A stretch of DNA of 47,596 nt from Cloacibacillus sp. An23 (GCF_002159945.1 NZ_NFJQ01000016.1:1-47596), one strand, 5' to 3'; shown: positions 23,456 through 32,563, numbered from the stretch's first letter. Program-made: numbers and translations. The notes: a model not told the origin generated them from the sequence alone.

Positions 23456-24979
23456 ATGGCGCAGGAGCACGAGTTCGACATTAAGAAGTTTTATTCATAT
23501 AAAGAGAATAACCGTCTCGAAGTTAAAAGGGCAAGCGGAGGGCTCCCCGGTTCGTTGTGGGAGACATACTCTTCATTTGCGAACTGCGACGGGGGCGTGA
23601 TCATCCTGGGCGCAATTGAAAACGCTGACGGGAGCATCACGACGACAGGATTGGCAGACGACAGACGGCTGAAAAAGGAACTTTTTGACATGGTAAACAA
23701 TCCCAAGAAAGTTTCTATCAACCTTTTAATGGACAAAGACGTCCAATCCTATGTCATGGACAACGGGGATGTTGTGCTGGTTGTTCATATCCCCCCCGCC
23801 AACAGGGAAGACAGGCCAGTTTATATAAACGACAATATTTTCGGCGGAACTTTCCGGCGCAACTGGGAAGGGGACTACCATTGCACAAAGAGCGAAATCA
23901 AAGCTATGCTCCGCGACCAGCCTGACGATAGTACGGATGCGAAAATATTGACCGCGCGGTCATTGGCGGATTTGGATTACGAGTCTGTACACAGCTATCG
24001 CAACCGCCATGTAGCTCATAAAGAGACGCATGTTTGGAGAGATTTGCAGGACCACGATTACCTTGAGCGCATCGGGGCCGCTAAGATAGGAGACGACGGC
24101 GCGCTATATCCCACGGCGGCCGGGCTGCTTATGTTCGGATACGATTACAGGATCAACTATGAATTCCCTGAATATTTTCTGGACTACAGGGAAGAGCTTG
24201 ACCCGGCGACGCGTTGGACTGACAGAGTGTATAGCGGCACCGGAGATTGGTCTGGGAATTTATATGAGTTTCTGTTCCGCGTTATCCCTAAGTTTACTCA
24301 AGACATCAAAATTCCGTTTAAGCTGGATGGAATAGTAAGAGTCGATGATACCCCCGTACATAGAGCCATGAGGGAGGCATTTGCCAACTGTATCATCAAT
24401 GCTGATTTTTTCCTGCCTAAAGGTATCGTCATCTTGAAGCACCCAGACCGCATTGTTTTTGAGAATCCTGGCGGAATAAGAATCGGAAAGGCGCAAATGC
24501 TCAAAGGAGGTGTGTCGGACCCGCGCAACAAAACAATAATGAAGATGCTAAATCTTATAGGCATAGGAGAGCGCGCCGGCAGCGGCGTCCCCGACATCTA
24601 CGCCGTGTGGAAAAAACAGGGCTGGAGAGAGCCGGAGGTAGAAGAGTCATACAATCCGGACAGGACTGTTTTGATACTGCCTATGAGCGACTCGAAAAAG
24701 AAAAGCCATGTATCTGATGAAAAAACGGTCGATGCCGCTCCTAAACAAAATCTACATGAGAAGGCGAATCACAAAACAGCAAAAATAATTCAATTGCTGC
24801 GGGATAGAGCAGAATGTACTACACACGAAATCGCTGAATATCTGGGCCTTAAAGCGCCGAGAACGCGGCAAATCCTCAATGAATTGGCCGATAAAGGCCT
24901 TATAATAGCTGAAGGAAACAATCGAAATCGTAAATATAAAATCAGCGATTCAAAAATCAGCGATTCCGTCAGCGAATAA
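23456..24979 (+). CDS. AlbA_2/Schlafen-type ATP-binding protein with winged helix
   Basis: Accessory-region protein (507 aa from the ATG at 23456; a GTG at 23444 is possible). The N-terminal AlbA_2 (divergent AAA_4) domain spans residues ~15-125: ENNRLEVKRASGGLPGSLWETYSSFANCDGGVIILG. A GHKL-ATPase-like C-terminal half follows (HRAMREAFANCIINADFF, IVFENPGGIRIG, RNKTIMKMLNLIGIGERAGSGVPDIY). Last comes a winged helix (IIQLLRDRAECTTHEIAEYLGLKAPRTRQILNELADKGLI). The tail repeats ISDSKISDS, a low-complexity end common in this family. Such proteins are linked to islands and sometimes to defence or regulation; the actual function is unknown. Confidence 0.88.
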   Translation: MAQEHEFDIKKFYSYKENNRLEVKRASGGLPGSLWETYSSFANCDGGVIILGAIENADGSITTTGLADDRRLKKELFDMVNNPKKVSINLLMDKDVQSYVMDNGDVVLVVHIPPANREDRPVYINDNIFGGTFRRNWEGDYHCTKSEIKAMLRDQPDDSTDAKILTARSLADLDYESVHSYRNRHVAHKETHVWRDLQDHDYLERIGAAKIGDDGALYPTAAGLLMFGYDYRINYEFPEYFLDYREELDPATRWTDRVYSGTGDWSGNLYEFLFRVIPKFTQDIKIPFKLDGIVRVDDTPVHRAMREAFANCIINADFFLPKGIVILKHPDRIVFENPGGIRIGKAQMLKGGVSDPRNKTIMKMLNLIGIGERAGSGVPDIYAVWKKQGWREPEVEESYNPDRTVLILPMSDSKKKSHVSDEKTVDAAPKQNLHEKANHKTAKIIQLLRDRAECTTHEIAEYLGLKAPRTRQILNELADKGLIIAEGNNRNRKYKISDSKISDSVSE

Positions 24980-25108
24980 TGGAAGGATCAGCGATAATGT
25001 AGACTCAAATCTCTTTTTCTGCGTTTGTGATTGCGGAATTTTTAATACACCTGACTTGCTTATTCATCAGCTTGAGTATTGCTAGTGGATCGTAAGATAT
25101 GCGGCAGA

Positions 25109-25560
25109 TTAGAGTACAAAGAAAAGTTTCAGCGGTGATATCTTGAAAGGTTCGAATCCGAAAGCAATATAGAAATCCCTTGCTTTCTCGTCCTTCGCGT
25201 CGACTATCACGGCATAGCAGGCGATCTCCGCTCGTCTCGTCCGTTCGATAGCGTCGTAGAGCAACACCTTGCCGAGCCCTTCACCAATAAAGCGATGGGC
25301 GACTGCAAGGCGGCCAAGCAAAGCCGCCGGGATCACCGGATAGCGCAGCTTTCCAGCTCTGTATCCCGGCAAGGAGTCCAGCAATACAGAGGCTGCCGAG
25401 GGCGTGTAATATCCGATTACTTCGTCGCGTCCACCAGGAAGCATAACATACTGCGGGATTTCGCCTCACATCCTGAGAAACTATGTTTTTGAGGTACAAG
25501 TTCAGCGCCTCCTCGCCGCAGTCGAACTTCTTCCTTGAAAATCTAGGAGAGAGTGAAAAG
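25109..25560 (-). pseudogene. Frameshifted GNAT toxin (TacT-like)
   Basis: Two overlapping minus-strand frames together make one GNAT toxin of the type that acetylates aminoacyl-tRNA. The upstream frame has SPRFSRKKFDCGEEALNLYLKNIVSQDVRRNPA; the downstream frame has DEVIGYYTPSAASVLLDSL, YPVIPAALLGRLAV, FIGEGLGKVLLYDAIERT and KARDFYIAFGFEPF. The break lies near 25450-25460, where one base appears missing in a CCCGC stretch. No ATG, GTG or TTG precedes the FDCG motif in frame at a normal distance, so the start also seems lost. No ribbon-helix-helix antitoxin gene is seen upstream. A sequencing error could explain the frameshift but not the lost start. Confidence 0.75.
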
Positions 25561-25577
25561 AGTTTCTGTGCTCTTTG

Positions 25578-25604
25578 TATAACAAGAATTTTTGTCTTGT
25601 TATA
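25578..25604. promoter_or_regulatory. Inverted repeat upstream of the broken GNAT toxin
   Basis: TATAACAAG and CTTGTTATA, 9-bp perfect arms with a 9-bp spacer, sit at the expected promoter position of the toxin remnant. It resembles an autoregulatory operator left from a toxin-antitoxin pair. Confidence 0.45.
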
Positions 25605-25663
25605 TATTGTGCTTGTTGAGTAGGGATTTATCTGCCAGTATGATAGCTGTTGCTTTGAACATC

Positions 25664-25804
25664 CTAACAGCGCATATATCTTAAGCATACCGAGACCGGT
25701 CTTTTTTTATAGGCCCGGGCGTAATCTTTCAGAGCCGGTACAAAGCCTTGTTCAAGCGTTATGCCGTGAGAAGAGAGCCATTGGTCGATGAGTCGTTTGT
25801 TCAT
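25664..25804 (-). CDS. Small 46-residue protein of unknown function
   Basis: Starts MNKRLIDQWLSSHGITLEQG and continues FVPALKDYARAYKKRP. The ATG at 25804 has AGAGGA 8 nt upstream, which supports translation. It lies 66 nt after the aldo/keto reductase on the same strand. It might be the last gene of the polysaccharide transcript, or a truncated remnant cut off by the island to its left. Family not recognised. Confidence 0.4.
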   Translation of the reverse strand: MNKRLIDQWLSSHGITLEQGFVPALKDYARAYKKRPVSVCLRYMRC

Positions 25805-25870
25805 TATGGGATCCTCTTTGATAATCGTAATATCTATATTTCAGGATTTTTATGTTAAGCAAATTATGGG

Positions 25871-26821
25871 CTAGAGATTATATGCGTAATTAGGATCGTC
25901 TATCCCATCGGATTTCAACATTACGTAATTTTCATTCAGCAGCTCTATTTGCTCCATATCGTCTCGCGAAAGCATAAAATCACTGCAATTTATATTTTCT
26001 GTCATATGTGCTCGTGATACGCTCGCGACGATGGGGATAACGCCATTCTGCATATGCCATCTTATAATAATCTGCGCTGCTGTTTTATTATATTTTTCTG
26101 CGAGCGTAGTCAGAGTCCTGCAATTTCTTGCTTTGTCACACATCCTGGCCGTCGGCGTGTGCGCCATCAGTGTAATACCATGTTTACGGCAAAACTCACG
26201 CAGCCGTGGTTTAGAGTTGAACGGATGCAGCTCCGTCTGGCAAATGTGTGGAATGACACTGCATTTAGCAAATAACTGTTCAAAATGCGCTTCCGTAAAA
26301 TTACAAACGCCCAGCGACTTTGTACGCCCGGCTCTATACTCCTTTTCCATATTAAGATATATGTTTATCCAGTCGCCGTGCGGCCAGTGCAGCAGATACG
26401 CATCGACATAATCAGTGCGCAAATATTCCAGAGAAACAGCAAGATTCTCACGCACAGTATTTGGGCTGCATTCCCGTTCTAGGTCCATGTCCGATATCTT
26501 TGTAACCAGGCAAAACGATTTCCTGTCTATCTCACGCAGGCTGTCGCCAATCATCTTTTCGGAATATCCGTATATTCTGCCTGAATCAAACAACCTGAAA
26601 CCAGCGTAATACGCATCTCTGATTATGCTTTCGGCGAAAACATCCATCCTTAACTGCTTATTCAGTCTTCCATGCTTCAGAGAGCTCAACGCGGCGTGAA
26701 CGTTGCTTTTAGCAAATAGGAGTTTGTTACGTGAATATTTACGTATGACGCCTGTGCCGTATCCTATCGACGGCAGCTGTACGCCGTTTGACAAAGCAAC
26801 CGGCTTAACTTCTCGTGACAT
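25871..26821 (-). CDS. Aldo/keto reductase
   Basis: NADPH-dependent oxidoreductase with a TIM barrel, 316 aa. The catalytic tetrad is visible: Asp in FRLFDSGRIYG, Tyr in the same segment, Lys in LVTKISDMD and His in LLHWPHGDW. The C-terminal NADP-binding part includes IIIRWHMQNGVIPIVASVSR. An unusual basic insert of about 35 residues (KYSRNKLLFAKSNVHAALSS...) lies near residues 27-60, between the first barrel strand and the Asp. It overlaps the flippase gene by 17 nt, so it belongs to the glycan transcript. It may reduce a sugar-nucleotide keto group or make a polyol; that is inference. Confidence 0.9.
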   Translation of the reverse strand: MSREVKPVALSNGVQLPSIGYGTGVIRKYSRNKLLFAKSNVHAALSSLKHGRLNKQLRMDVFAESIIRDAYYAGFRLFDSGRIYGYSEKMIGDSLREIDRKSFCLVTKISDMDLERECSPNTVRENLAVSLEYLRTDYVDAYLLHWPHGDWINIYLNMEKEYRAGRTKSLGVCNFTEAHFEQLFAKCSVIPHICQTELHPFNSKPRLREFCRKHGITLMAHTPTARMCDKARNCRTLTTLAEKYNKTAAQIIIRWHMQNGVIPIVASVSRAHMTENINCSDFMLSRDDMEQIELLNENYVMLKSDGIDDPNYAYNL

Positions 26822-28358
26822 TAGTCTTCCTCCCGATAAAATTCTTCAAGACAGCGGCACAAAACCATTTTGCCGCATTAAACTCGGCAAGCCTGCAAAA
26901 CAACAAAGGCATCACGATATTAGGGACAGTCAAGCACACAACAACGCGCCAGATAACCCCTATTACCCCTTCTCCGCCGAACAGAGCCGCAATATAATAT
27001 GTTAGCCCGGAACTTATCACGACGACGGATAAATAATACATCTGGCGTAATATCATCCTTGGCAGCAGATTTACCTTGTTAAAATAAAGTTTCAACATGG
27101 CAATCAAATATCCGAGATTATATATAAATAATATGCTTATTATCGTCGATATGATAACCCCTGGCAGCCCAATTATTTTTACAAGAATAATATTAAATGT
27201 AAGATTGACCGCCGCTGCGATAAGCGGAATATATCTTGTCTGCCACCATATGCCCGTAGCCTGAGTATAGACATGCAGCATATCCATCCATTTATATATG
27301 AAAAAATAAACTGTAAACATCACGACATACGGGAAAGTGAGCATGAGCTCTTCGCCGACCCACAGCTTCATAAACGGCTGATAAAGACAAAGCAAAAATG
27401 AGCTTCCCCATGCCGCTATATACATATACATGAAATTGAATTTCTTGAAATCTCCAAAGTTTTTATCTTTGGATTCCACGACGCATGAATTCCCTACTGT
27501 CGGAATCATAGACTGCATAAGAGTCCCAGAAACGCTGAACAAAGCCAGTATAATATAATAGTAATTATTATATATTGCCAATATATTCAATCCTAAGAAC
27601 ATCGAAATCACGATGCTGTCAACGGAGGTTAAGACGACTCCGCCGATTTTCTGAAAGATTATCCCCTTTACGTTGGTCATGATATCTTGCTGAACGGAAG
27701 CCGGCAGTATTCCTCTGCACTGATATTGCGGGTAGTGTTTCGACGAGTAACGTTCCGTCGCCAGATTCGTTATAGCCGTAAATATAGGCATCAAGACAAC
27801 GTAACCGTAGTAATTACGGAAGGCCAGCAGTATGGCAATCTGAAGCGCCGACTGTATGATATATACGATGGAGTTTATGTTATTCACTATATCGTAACGC
27901 TGCATCGCCGTTAAAAGCGAATTTTTGTAGGCGTACAGGAAATAGCTCGCTGCGCTGTTTGAAAGATACGCCAGATAAAGTATATATATATTAACGTCGG
28001 CGGGGTATTCGCCGCGTATGAGATATTTTATGAACGGAAGCAGCGCAAGCCCTATAGCCAATATCACGCAGCCGATAATACGGTAACATTTTTTGTAAAA
28101 ACGCAGCAAAGCGCACACCATTTGGCCGTCGCCTTCGGCGAGCGGTCTGTACATTGAATAAGTCAGTGCGGAGCCGAATCCAAGCTCCGCCAAGCTCAGC
28201 AGGCCGAGGATAGACAGGAAAAGCCCGTCCAGCCCGACATACAGAGTACCCATCATATACAGGATGACAGTCCTTATGATAAAAGGGCAGAGCATATGGC
28301 AGAACCTGTTTACAACTCCCCAAAAGATGTTATGGAGGACTCTCATAGATTTCTGCAT
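26805..28358 (-). CDS. Wzx-type polysaccharide flippase (MATE/MVF superfamily)
   Basis: Integral membrane protein of 517 aa with about 12-14 hydrophobic helices, starting with MRVLHNIFWGVVNRFCHMLCPFIIRTVILYMMG, the usual start of O-antigen/teichoic-acid exporters. It probably moves the lipid-linked repeat unit across the inner membrane. It has the expected EpsG-type polymerase partner in the same cluster. It overlaps the aldo/keto reductase by 17 nt. Confidence 0.9.
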   Translation of the reverse strand: MQKSMRVLHNIFWGVVNRFCHMLCPFIIRTVILYMMGTLYVGLDGLFLSILGLLSLAELGFGSALTYSMYRPLAEGDGQMVCALLRFYKKCYRIIGCVILAIGLALLPFIKYLIRGEYPADVNIYILYLAYLSNSAASYFLYAYKNSLLTAMQRYDIVNNINSIVYIIQSALQIAILLAFRNYYGYVVLMPIFTAITNLATERYSSKHYPQYQCRGILPASVQQDIMTNVKGIIFQKIGGVVLTSVDSIVISMFLGLNILAIYNNYYYIILALFSVSGTLMQSMIPTVGNSCVVESKDKNFGDFKKFNFMYMYIAAWGSSFLLCLYQPFMKLWVGEELMLTFPYVVMFTVYFFIYKWMDMLHVYTQATGIWWQTRYIPLIAAAVNLTFNIILVKIIGLPGVIISTIISILFIYNLGYLIAMLKLYFNKVNLLPRMILRQMYYLSVVVISSGLTYYIAALFGGEGVIGVIWRVVVCLTVPNIVMPLLFCRLAEFNAAKWFCAAVLKNFIGRKTNVTRS

Positions 28359-28392
28359 TAAATACCACCGTTATAAAAGAGCCATATTCGCA

Positions 28393-29574
28393 TTATTTGC
28401 CGCGTACCGCGCGCCTCACCATATCTTTCAACAAATCTGCGTACCATCTCGCATATCGTTTCCATACAGGCCTGTGCAGAAGCGACCAGGCTACTTCACT
28501 GAATTTCTCATTCTCAAGCCTCTTAAAAAACGCATCCTGAAGTTCTCCGTTCAGCTTGACGCTGCTTTCCATCATCGGATTGCCCGCTCCTATTGTTTCA
28601 AGCGTTGTTTTATTTATAACGAGCTTTGGTTGTACCGCGCGGAAAAGTTCTTCTCCTTTGGGCGAGTTCAGCAGAACCAGCGACACGCCGTTTTTGCGCT
28701 CGTCGCACGTGTAGTCGCCGCCCCAGAAGTCGCCTATCGTTATGTCGCTCACCCGCGGCAAGCCCTTGAAGCGGCATACGGCGCATGAACGCCTTATCAT
28801 GAATTTCCCGACGACGTAACTGTTTACCCATGCGTCGGTGTAGCGGTTGCCGTAATATTCTTTGCCGTTTTCAAACCATACTTTCGTTCCGAGGTTCTGC
28901 CATCCTCTGCTTTTATCCTTGAATCGGACTTTGCGCGCCTTTGCCCCGTACCGATCTTCCAGTTCGTCGACGAATTTTAGATAACCCTTTGGGGAATTTA
29001 TACCGAGACAGATAAAATCCACCGTTATCAAATTTTCCAGCAGATTTGCAGGGAGATACCGCTGCAAAGCCGCGGACTGGCAGGGAGCGCCGCAGAACAA
29101 CACTTTACGCCCGTCCTGAAGAAAGCCTCGTACTCGCCTGTAAACGCCGCCGGTGTCGCTCTGGAAATATTTGGAACTCAGCAGAGGCTCAAGCTCGTCC
29201 ATATTCTCCGCAAAAGTGTGGTAAGCCGCGCGGTAATCGTCGCTGAACCGGCAGCCGCAGACCACGCCGCCATGACTGATCACATGGGCGGACAGTTCGT
29301 AAAACATCCCGCCCGACGTGCTTTTTTCCCTCACAGCAAATTCCTTACTGTATGCGGAATATACTACTGGCGTAGTTTTCTGTATGTCGGACTGGCTATC
29401 TTTCAGCACGACGCAAGTTTTGCGGCATCTGCCGCATTTGATGCACGCCGAATGATCAATGACCGGATGCCAGAAACCTTTTGCATCCGTTTGAAATTTA
29501 ACCGCGTTCACAGGACACGCGTCTCCGCACGCTTTGCACCCGGTACAGTCAGTAACGCTCGCCAGTTCAATCAT
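28393..29574 (-). CDS. F420-hydrogenase-beta-like iron-sulfur protein of glycan cluster
   Basis: 393-residue protein of the coenzyme F420 hydrogenase/dehydrogenase beta-subunit family. It has two 4Fe-4S motifs at the N-terminus (CTGCKACGDACP and CIKCGRCRKTC) and the family's core (SGGMFYELSAHVI, FCGAPCQSAAL, DFICLGINSPKGYLKF, ITIGDFWGG). The start at 29574 overlaps the previous gene's stop by 4 nt. Such genes are widespread in polysaccharide clusters, often with polysaccharide pyruvyl transferases, and their biochemical role is not settled. A redox step on a sugar or pyruvyl group is inference. Confidence 0.88.
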   Translation of the reverse strand: MIELASVTDCTGCKACGDACPVNAVKFQTDAKGFWHPVIDHSACIKCGRCRKTCVVLKDSQSDIQKTTPVVYSAYSKEFAVREKSTSGGMFYELSAHVISHGGVVCGCRFSDDYRAAYHTFAENMDELEPLLSSKYFQSDTGGVYRRVRGFLQDGRKVLFCGAPCQSAALQRYLPANLLENLITVDFICLGINSPKGYLKFVDELEDRYGAKARKVRFKDKSRGWQNLGTKVWFENGKEYYGNRYTDAWVNSYVVGKFMIRRSCAVCRFKGLPRVSDITIGDFWGGDYTCDERKNGVSLVLLNSPKGEELFRAVQPKLVINKTTLETIGAGNPMMESSVKLNGELQDAFFKRLENEKFSEVAWSLLHRPVWKRYARWYADLLKDMVRRAVRGK

Positions 29575-30542
29575 AAAATCTCCGCTCCGATTCTTTTTAT
29601 TACTTCTTTGGTAAACAGCCGCCTTCCGGTATCGTTCATGCAGATAGCCGTGTCGAAGAACTTGTCGTCCGAGAAAAACTTGTCGTCGAAGTAGTTCCAT
29701 ATCCTAAAACTCTCGCCCGACTCCTCAATCGGCCGCAGCAGAAACCGCTCCAAGTCGTCGCGGCACAGGCGGGCAAGCATGGCGCGGCTTACAGGCGGTA
29801 TCACGATGACAAAATTCAGTTGATTTTCCTCGCATAATTTTTTTATTTTACGAAGGTAAGACAAGCAGTATTCCATACGCCGCTTCATATCCGAAAGAGC
29901 CGAAATGTGCATCTCGTTAAGCATAAATTCTTTTTCCCACCCGCGGCAGCTGCCTTCGGCGCTTGCCGCCAGGCGAGACGCCGCATCCATGGGTACTGAC
30001 TTTCCGTTCCCCAATAACTTATGTTTTATCCTTCTGGCTATCGGAAAAGCATAACGCCGTACAGGCAATGCCGCCAAACAAATTATTGGGTATACAGCGG
30101 CAAGTATTTCAGTCAGTCCGTTTGCTCTGTATATATTTGCCTTTTCAAATACATAACAGTATCTCAGATGCATCCTTGTTTTTTCATATTCAGGAACACA
30201 CAGAGAAAAAACGCAAGGCGACCATATAACAGTACCGCCCTTCTTCATTTTCGTATGATACTGCTCCAGCAGCCTATAATCATAACTTACTGTCTGCGGC
30301 GCGACGGCGCCGTTGAACCCGTTGCCCCCAACTGCCTGGAAGTCATAGGCACACGACGCGGTTGTGGAGCCGAGAACGTAATACTCCAGCCCGTCCGGTA
30401 TATCGCCGACATATTTCCGCGCCCCCGCTGCGGCGTTTCTGTAAAGCCGCAGATTTCGCGCCAAAGTACAGCATATACTCACAGTGAGCACACCAATATC
30501 ACTAAAGGGACGCACCTTATTATTTATCCGCTTTGTCCTCAA
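29571..30542 (-). CDS. SGNH-hydrolase-like protein, possible O-acyl transfer
   Basis: 323-residue protein not confidently assigned. Near the start is a LGSTTASCAYDF block that looks like the Gly-x-Ser nucleophile strand of SGNH/DltD-type esterases. The segment LNFVIVIPPVSRAMLARL followed by IWNYFDD has the look of the later part of that fold. A hydrophobic stretch (GLTEILAAVYPIICLAALPV) may anchor it to the membrane. It is flanked by an acyl carrier protein and an FkbH-like gene, so transfer of a carrier-bound acyl group to the glycan is plausible. The start at 30542 overlaps the carrier gene by 23 nt; a GTG at 30515 would remove the overlap. Confidence 0.6.
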   Translation of the reverse strand: MRTKRINNKVRPFSDIGVLTVSICCTLARNLRLYRNAAAGARKYVGDIPDGLEYYVLGSTTASCAYDFQAVGGNGFNGAVAPQTVSYDYRLLEQYHTKMKKGGTVIWSPCVFSLCVPEYEKTRMHLRYCYVFEKANIYRANGLTEILAAVYPIICLAALPVRRYAFPIARRIKHKLLGNGKSVPMDAASRLAASAEGSCRGWEKEFMLNEMHISALSDMKRRMEYCLSYLRKIKKLCEENQLNFVIVIPPVSRAMLARLCRDDLERFLLRPIEESGESFRIWNYFDDKFFSDDKFFDTAICMNDTGRRLFTKEVIKRIGAEIL

Positions 30543-30756
30543 TAAGGCGGATGAACGCGCCGACGTTTTTGCACGACATGATTTCTTCCGTCGTGAATCT
30601 TATTTTGAAATGCGCCTCAATATCGTTGATAAGGCTGATGTTCGACAGCGAATCCCAGTCCTCGATGTCGTCGGCGGTCATCTCGTCGAAGAGGACTATC
30701 GTCTCGTCGTCGAACAAATCCCTGAATATTTCCTGTAATTCTTCTCTTATATTCAT
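30520..30756 (-). CDS. Acyl carrier protein
   Basis: 78-residue acidic four-helix carrier. The phosphopantetheine site is the Ser in DWDSLSNISLINDIE (Ser36). Start at 30756 with GGAG before it. It is not the housekeeping AcpP by context: it lies between an FkbH-like protein and an SGNH-like protein in a glycan cluster, as in known systems that load a small hydroxy-acid such as glycerate onto a dedicated carrier. Confidence 0.92.
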   Translation of the reverse strand: MNIREELQEIFRDLFDDETIVLFDEMTADDIEDWDSLSNISLINDIEAHFKIRFTTEEIMSCKNVGAFIRLIEDKADK

Positions 30757-30787
30757 TTTTATTCTCCGTTCTTTATGTATTTTTTGT

Positions 30788-32563
30788 TTATTCTGCCGAT
30801 ATATAGTATTTTTTCGACGGTTCCGCGGCTGTATCGAAACTGTACAGCGCGCTGTCGTCCGTAGTTTTATGTATCTCTTCGACTGATTCTGCTGGGACAA
30901 ACCCAAGCGTTTCGTAGAGGTCTTTTACCATGCCGTTTTTTGCGGTCGGGATATATTCGCCCACGACGGCGCGGCAGTCCCATTCACGCGCGGCCGAGAG
31001 GATATGCTCAAACATCATGTACTCCAGCCCGCGCTTGAGAACTCGGCAGCTCATTACCCACGTGTCTATAAAACAGACCGTTCCGGCCCTGCGCAGGATG
31101 ACGCAGGAGATAAGCCCGTAGTCGGAAAATTTGTCTCTAAGTTCCGCAGATATACATTTTGCGTCGTCCGATTTCATATACTCCGCTATTGTCTGTTCCG
31201 AGTATCTCTGCGTCCTAAGGTTGAACTGATTTGACTTATTGATGAGCTGCGAAAAACGCGCGATCTGATTGTCCAAGACAATGCCGATTCTTGCGCGCAT
31301 ATCGAGAGCTTTCAGGTAGTCGCCGTAGTCTACAAAGCTGCCGGCCATTTCCCTGCGCTGGGTTTCGGCAATATATGACTGATTCCGTGCGATGTCTTCT
31401 TTGGTAAGCTGAGTCCATTCAAAGGCCATAGCCTCGTCAAGCGCCGTTACGTAATCCGACGGGTCTTCCGGGGCTTCTATAACTTCCACCATCGGGAGAA
31501 ATTGTCTTACCACTTCGCGCTCTGCAGGGTTATCGTCGAAGAAAACCATACTGTCCAGGCCTATATTCAGTTCTTTGGCTATGCGCTTGATATTCGACGC
31601 CTTGTCTTCCCAGTTGGCGACGAAGCAGGCGATGTCAGTCAACTTCAGCTTCATGTATCTGTTCTTCATGAAAGGTTCTTTGGCGACTTCTTCGTCGTTT
31701 TTACTGCACACGGCGAGGATCACGCCTCTTTCCTTCAACGGCAGCACATATTGCTGAAATGCGAGGTAGCTTTCGCCGACTGCGTTGTTCGGGTCAAGAT
31801 TGATCCCATCGCAGCCCTCTTCGCTTACGACGCCGCCCCACAGGGTGTTGTCCAAGTCGAGCACAAGACATTTTCTAACCTTGCCTTTTAACGCCAGTAT
31901 CTGCTTCGCGAACAGTTCCGTCAAATCCCAGAGACATTCGAGGCTGCATGGCATTTTCGTAAGGAAGTACTGCGAATTGTCGAACCACGTCCTCTTGCCT
32001 ATGGCCGACGCCAGATATTCCATATCGACCAAGATGACGTTAGCGGGCCTGACGTTCAGCAACTCGCCGTTTATCCGCCGGATAAAGCTACGGCGTGAGA
32101 ATTTATAATTAGCCTCTAAATTCCCTAACGGAGATTCGAGCGGCAGGACGAAGTTGCCTTGGAGCACCGTTATCCCAGGAAGGCGATTTGTCAGCGCTGC
32201 CCACATTTTCTTATAGCCGTCTATAAAACCGGCGCAGAGTTGGCTCGCGTCTTCATCGCATAATAGCTTTGGGTAGGCTTTGATGTCACGGTAATCAGGC
32301 AGAATGATCACTGCGTCCGGCGCAAACGAGTAAAGCCCGGAGCCGGCGTCCAGCACGTCCATGGCGATTCCGTTGTACTCGCCTTCGTAAATATCGGCTG
32401 TTATCCCGTTTTGAAAGAGATAATATCTCAAAAGCAGCACAAAGTACTGTATCGAGCACGAGCCGAGCACGGCGATTTTTATGTCATACTTTTCGCAGGC
32501 CAGAGCAGTTTTCGCAAACTTCCTTGCTTCCTTTAATATTTTACTTATTTGCATACCGTCCAT
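30788..32563 (-). CDS. FkbH-like HAD-family protein (HAD-IIIC)
   Basis: 591-residue protein with an N-terminal SGNH-like fold (IKIAVLGSCSIQYFVLLLRYYL, residues ~28-50), a central HAD domain with the DLDNT motif (CLVLDLDNTLWGGVVSEEG, about residues 230-250; then FFDDNPAEREVV), and a C-terminal acetyltransferase-like part. Characterised FkbH enzymes dephosphorylate 1,3-bisphosphoglycerate and load glycerate on a carrier protein. Its partner carrier protein is 31 nt downstream. In glycan clusters such pairs probably supply an acyl substituent; whether glycerate is the acyl here is unproven. Confidence 0.92.
   Translation of the reverse strand: MDGMQISKILKEARKFAKTALACEKYDIKIAVLGSCSIQYFVLLLRYYLFQNGITADIYEGEYNGIAMDVLDAGSGLYSFAPDAVIILPDYRDIKAYPKLLCDEDASQLCAGFIDGYKKMWAALTNRLPGITVLQGNFVLPLESPLGNLEANYKFSRRSFIRRINGELLNVRPANVILVDMEYLASAIGKRTWFDNSQYFLTKMPCSLECLWDLTELFAKQILALKGKVRKCLVLDLDNTLWGGVVSEEGCDGINLDPNNAVGESYLAFQQYVLPLKERGVILAVCSKNDEEVAKEPFMKNRYMKLKLTDIACFVANWEDKASNIKRIAKELNIGLDSMVFFDDNPAEREVVRQFLPMVEVIEAPEDPSDYVTALDEAMAFEWTQLTKEDIARNQSYIAETQRREMAGSFVDYGDYLKALDMRARIGIVLDNQIARFSQLINKSNQFNLRTQRYSEQTIAEYMKSDDAKCISAELRDKFSDYGLISCVILRRAGTVCFIDTWVMSCRVLKRGLEYMMFEHILSAAREWDCRAVVGEYIPTAKNGMVKDLYETLGFVPAESVEEIHKTTDDSALYSFDTAAEPSKKYYISAE

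Noticed and set aside
25145-25158. GGTTCGAATCC, resembling a tRNA T-loop
   Set aside because: It lies inside the GNAT toxin remnant (encoding GFEPF on the minus strand), and no cloverleaf can be drawn around it.
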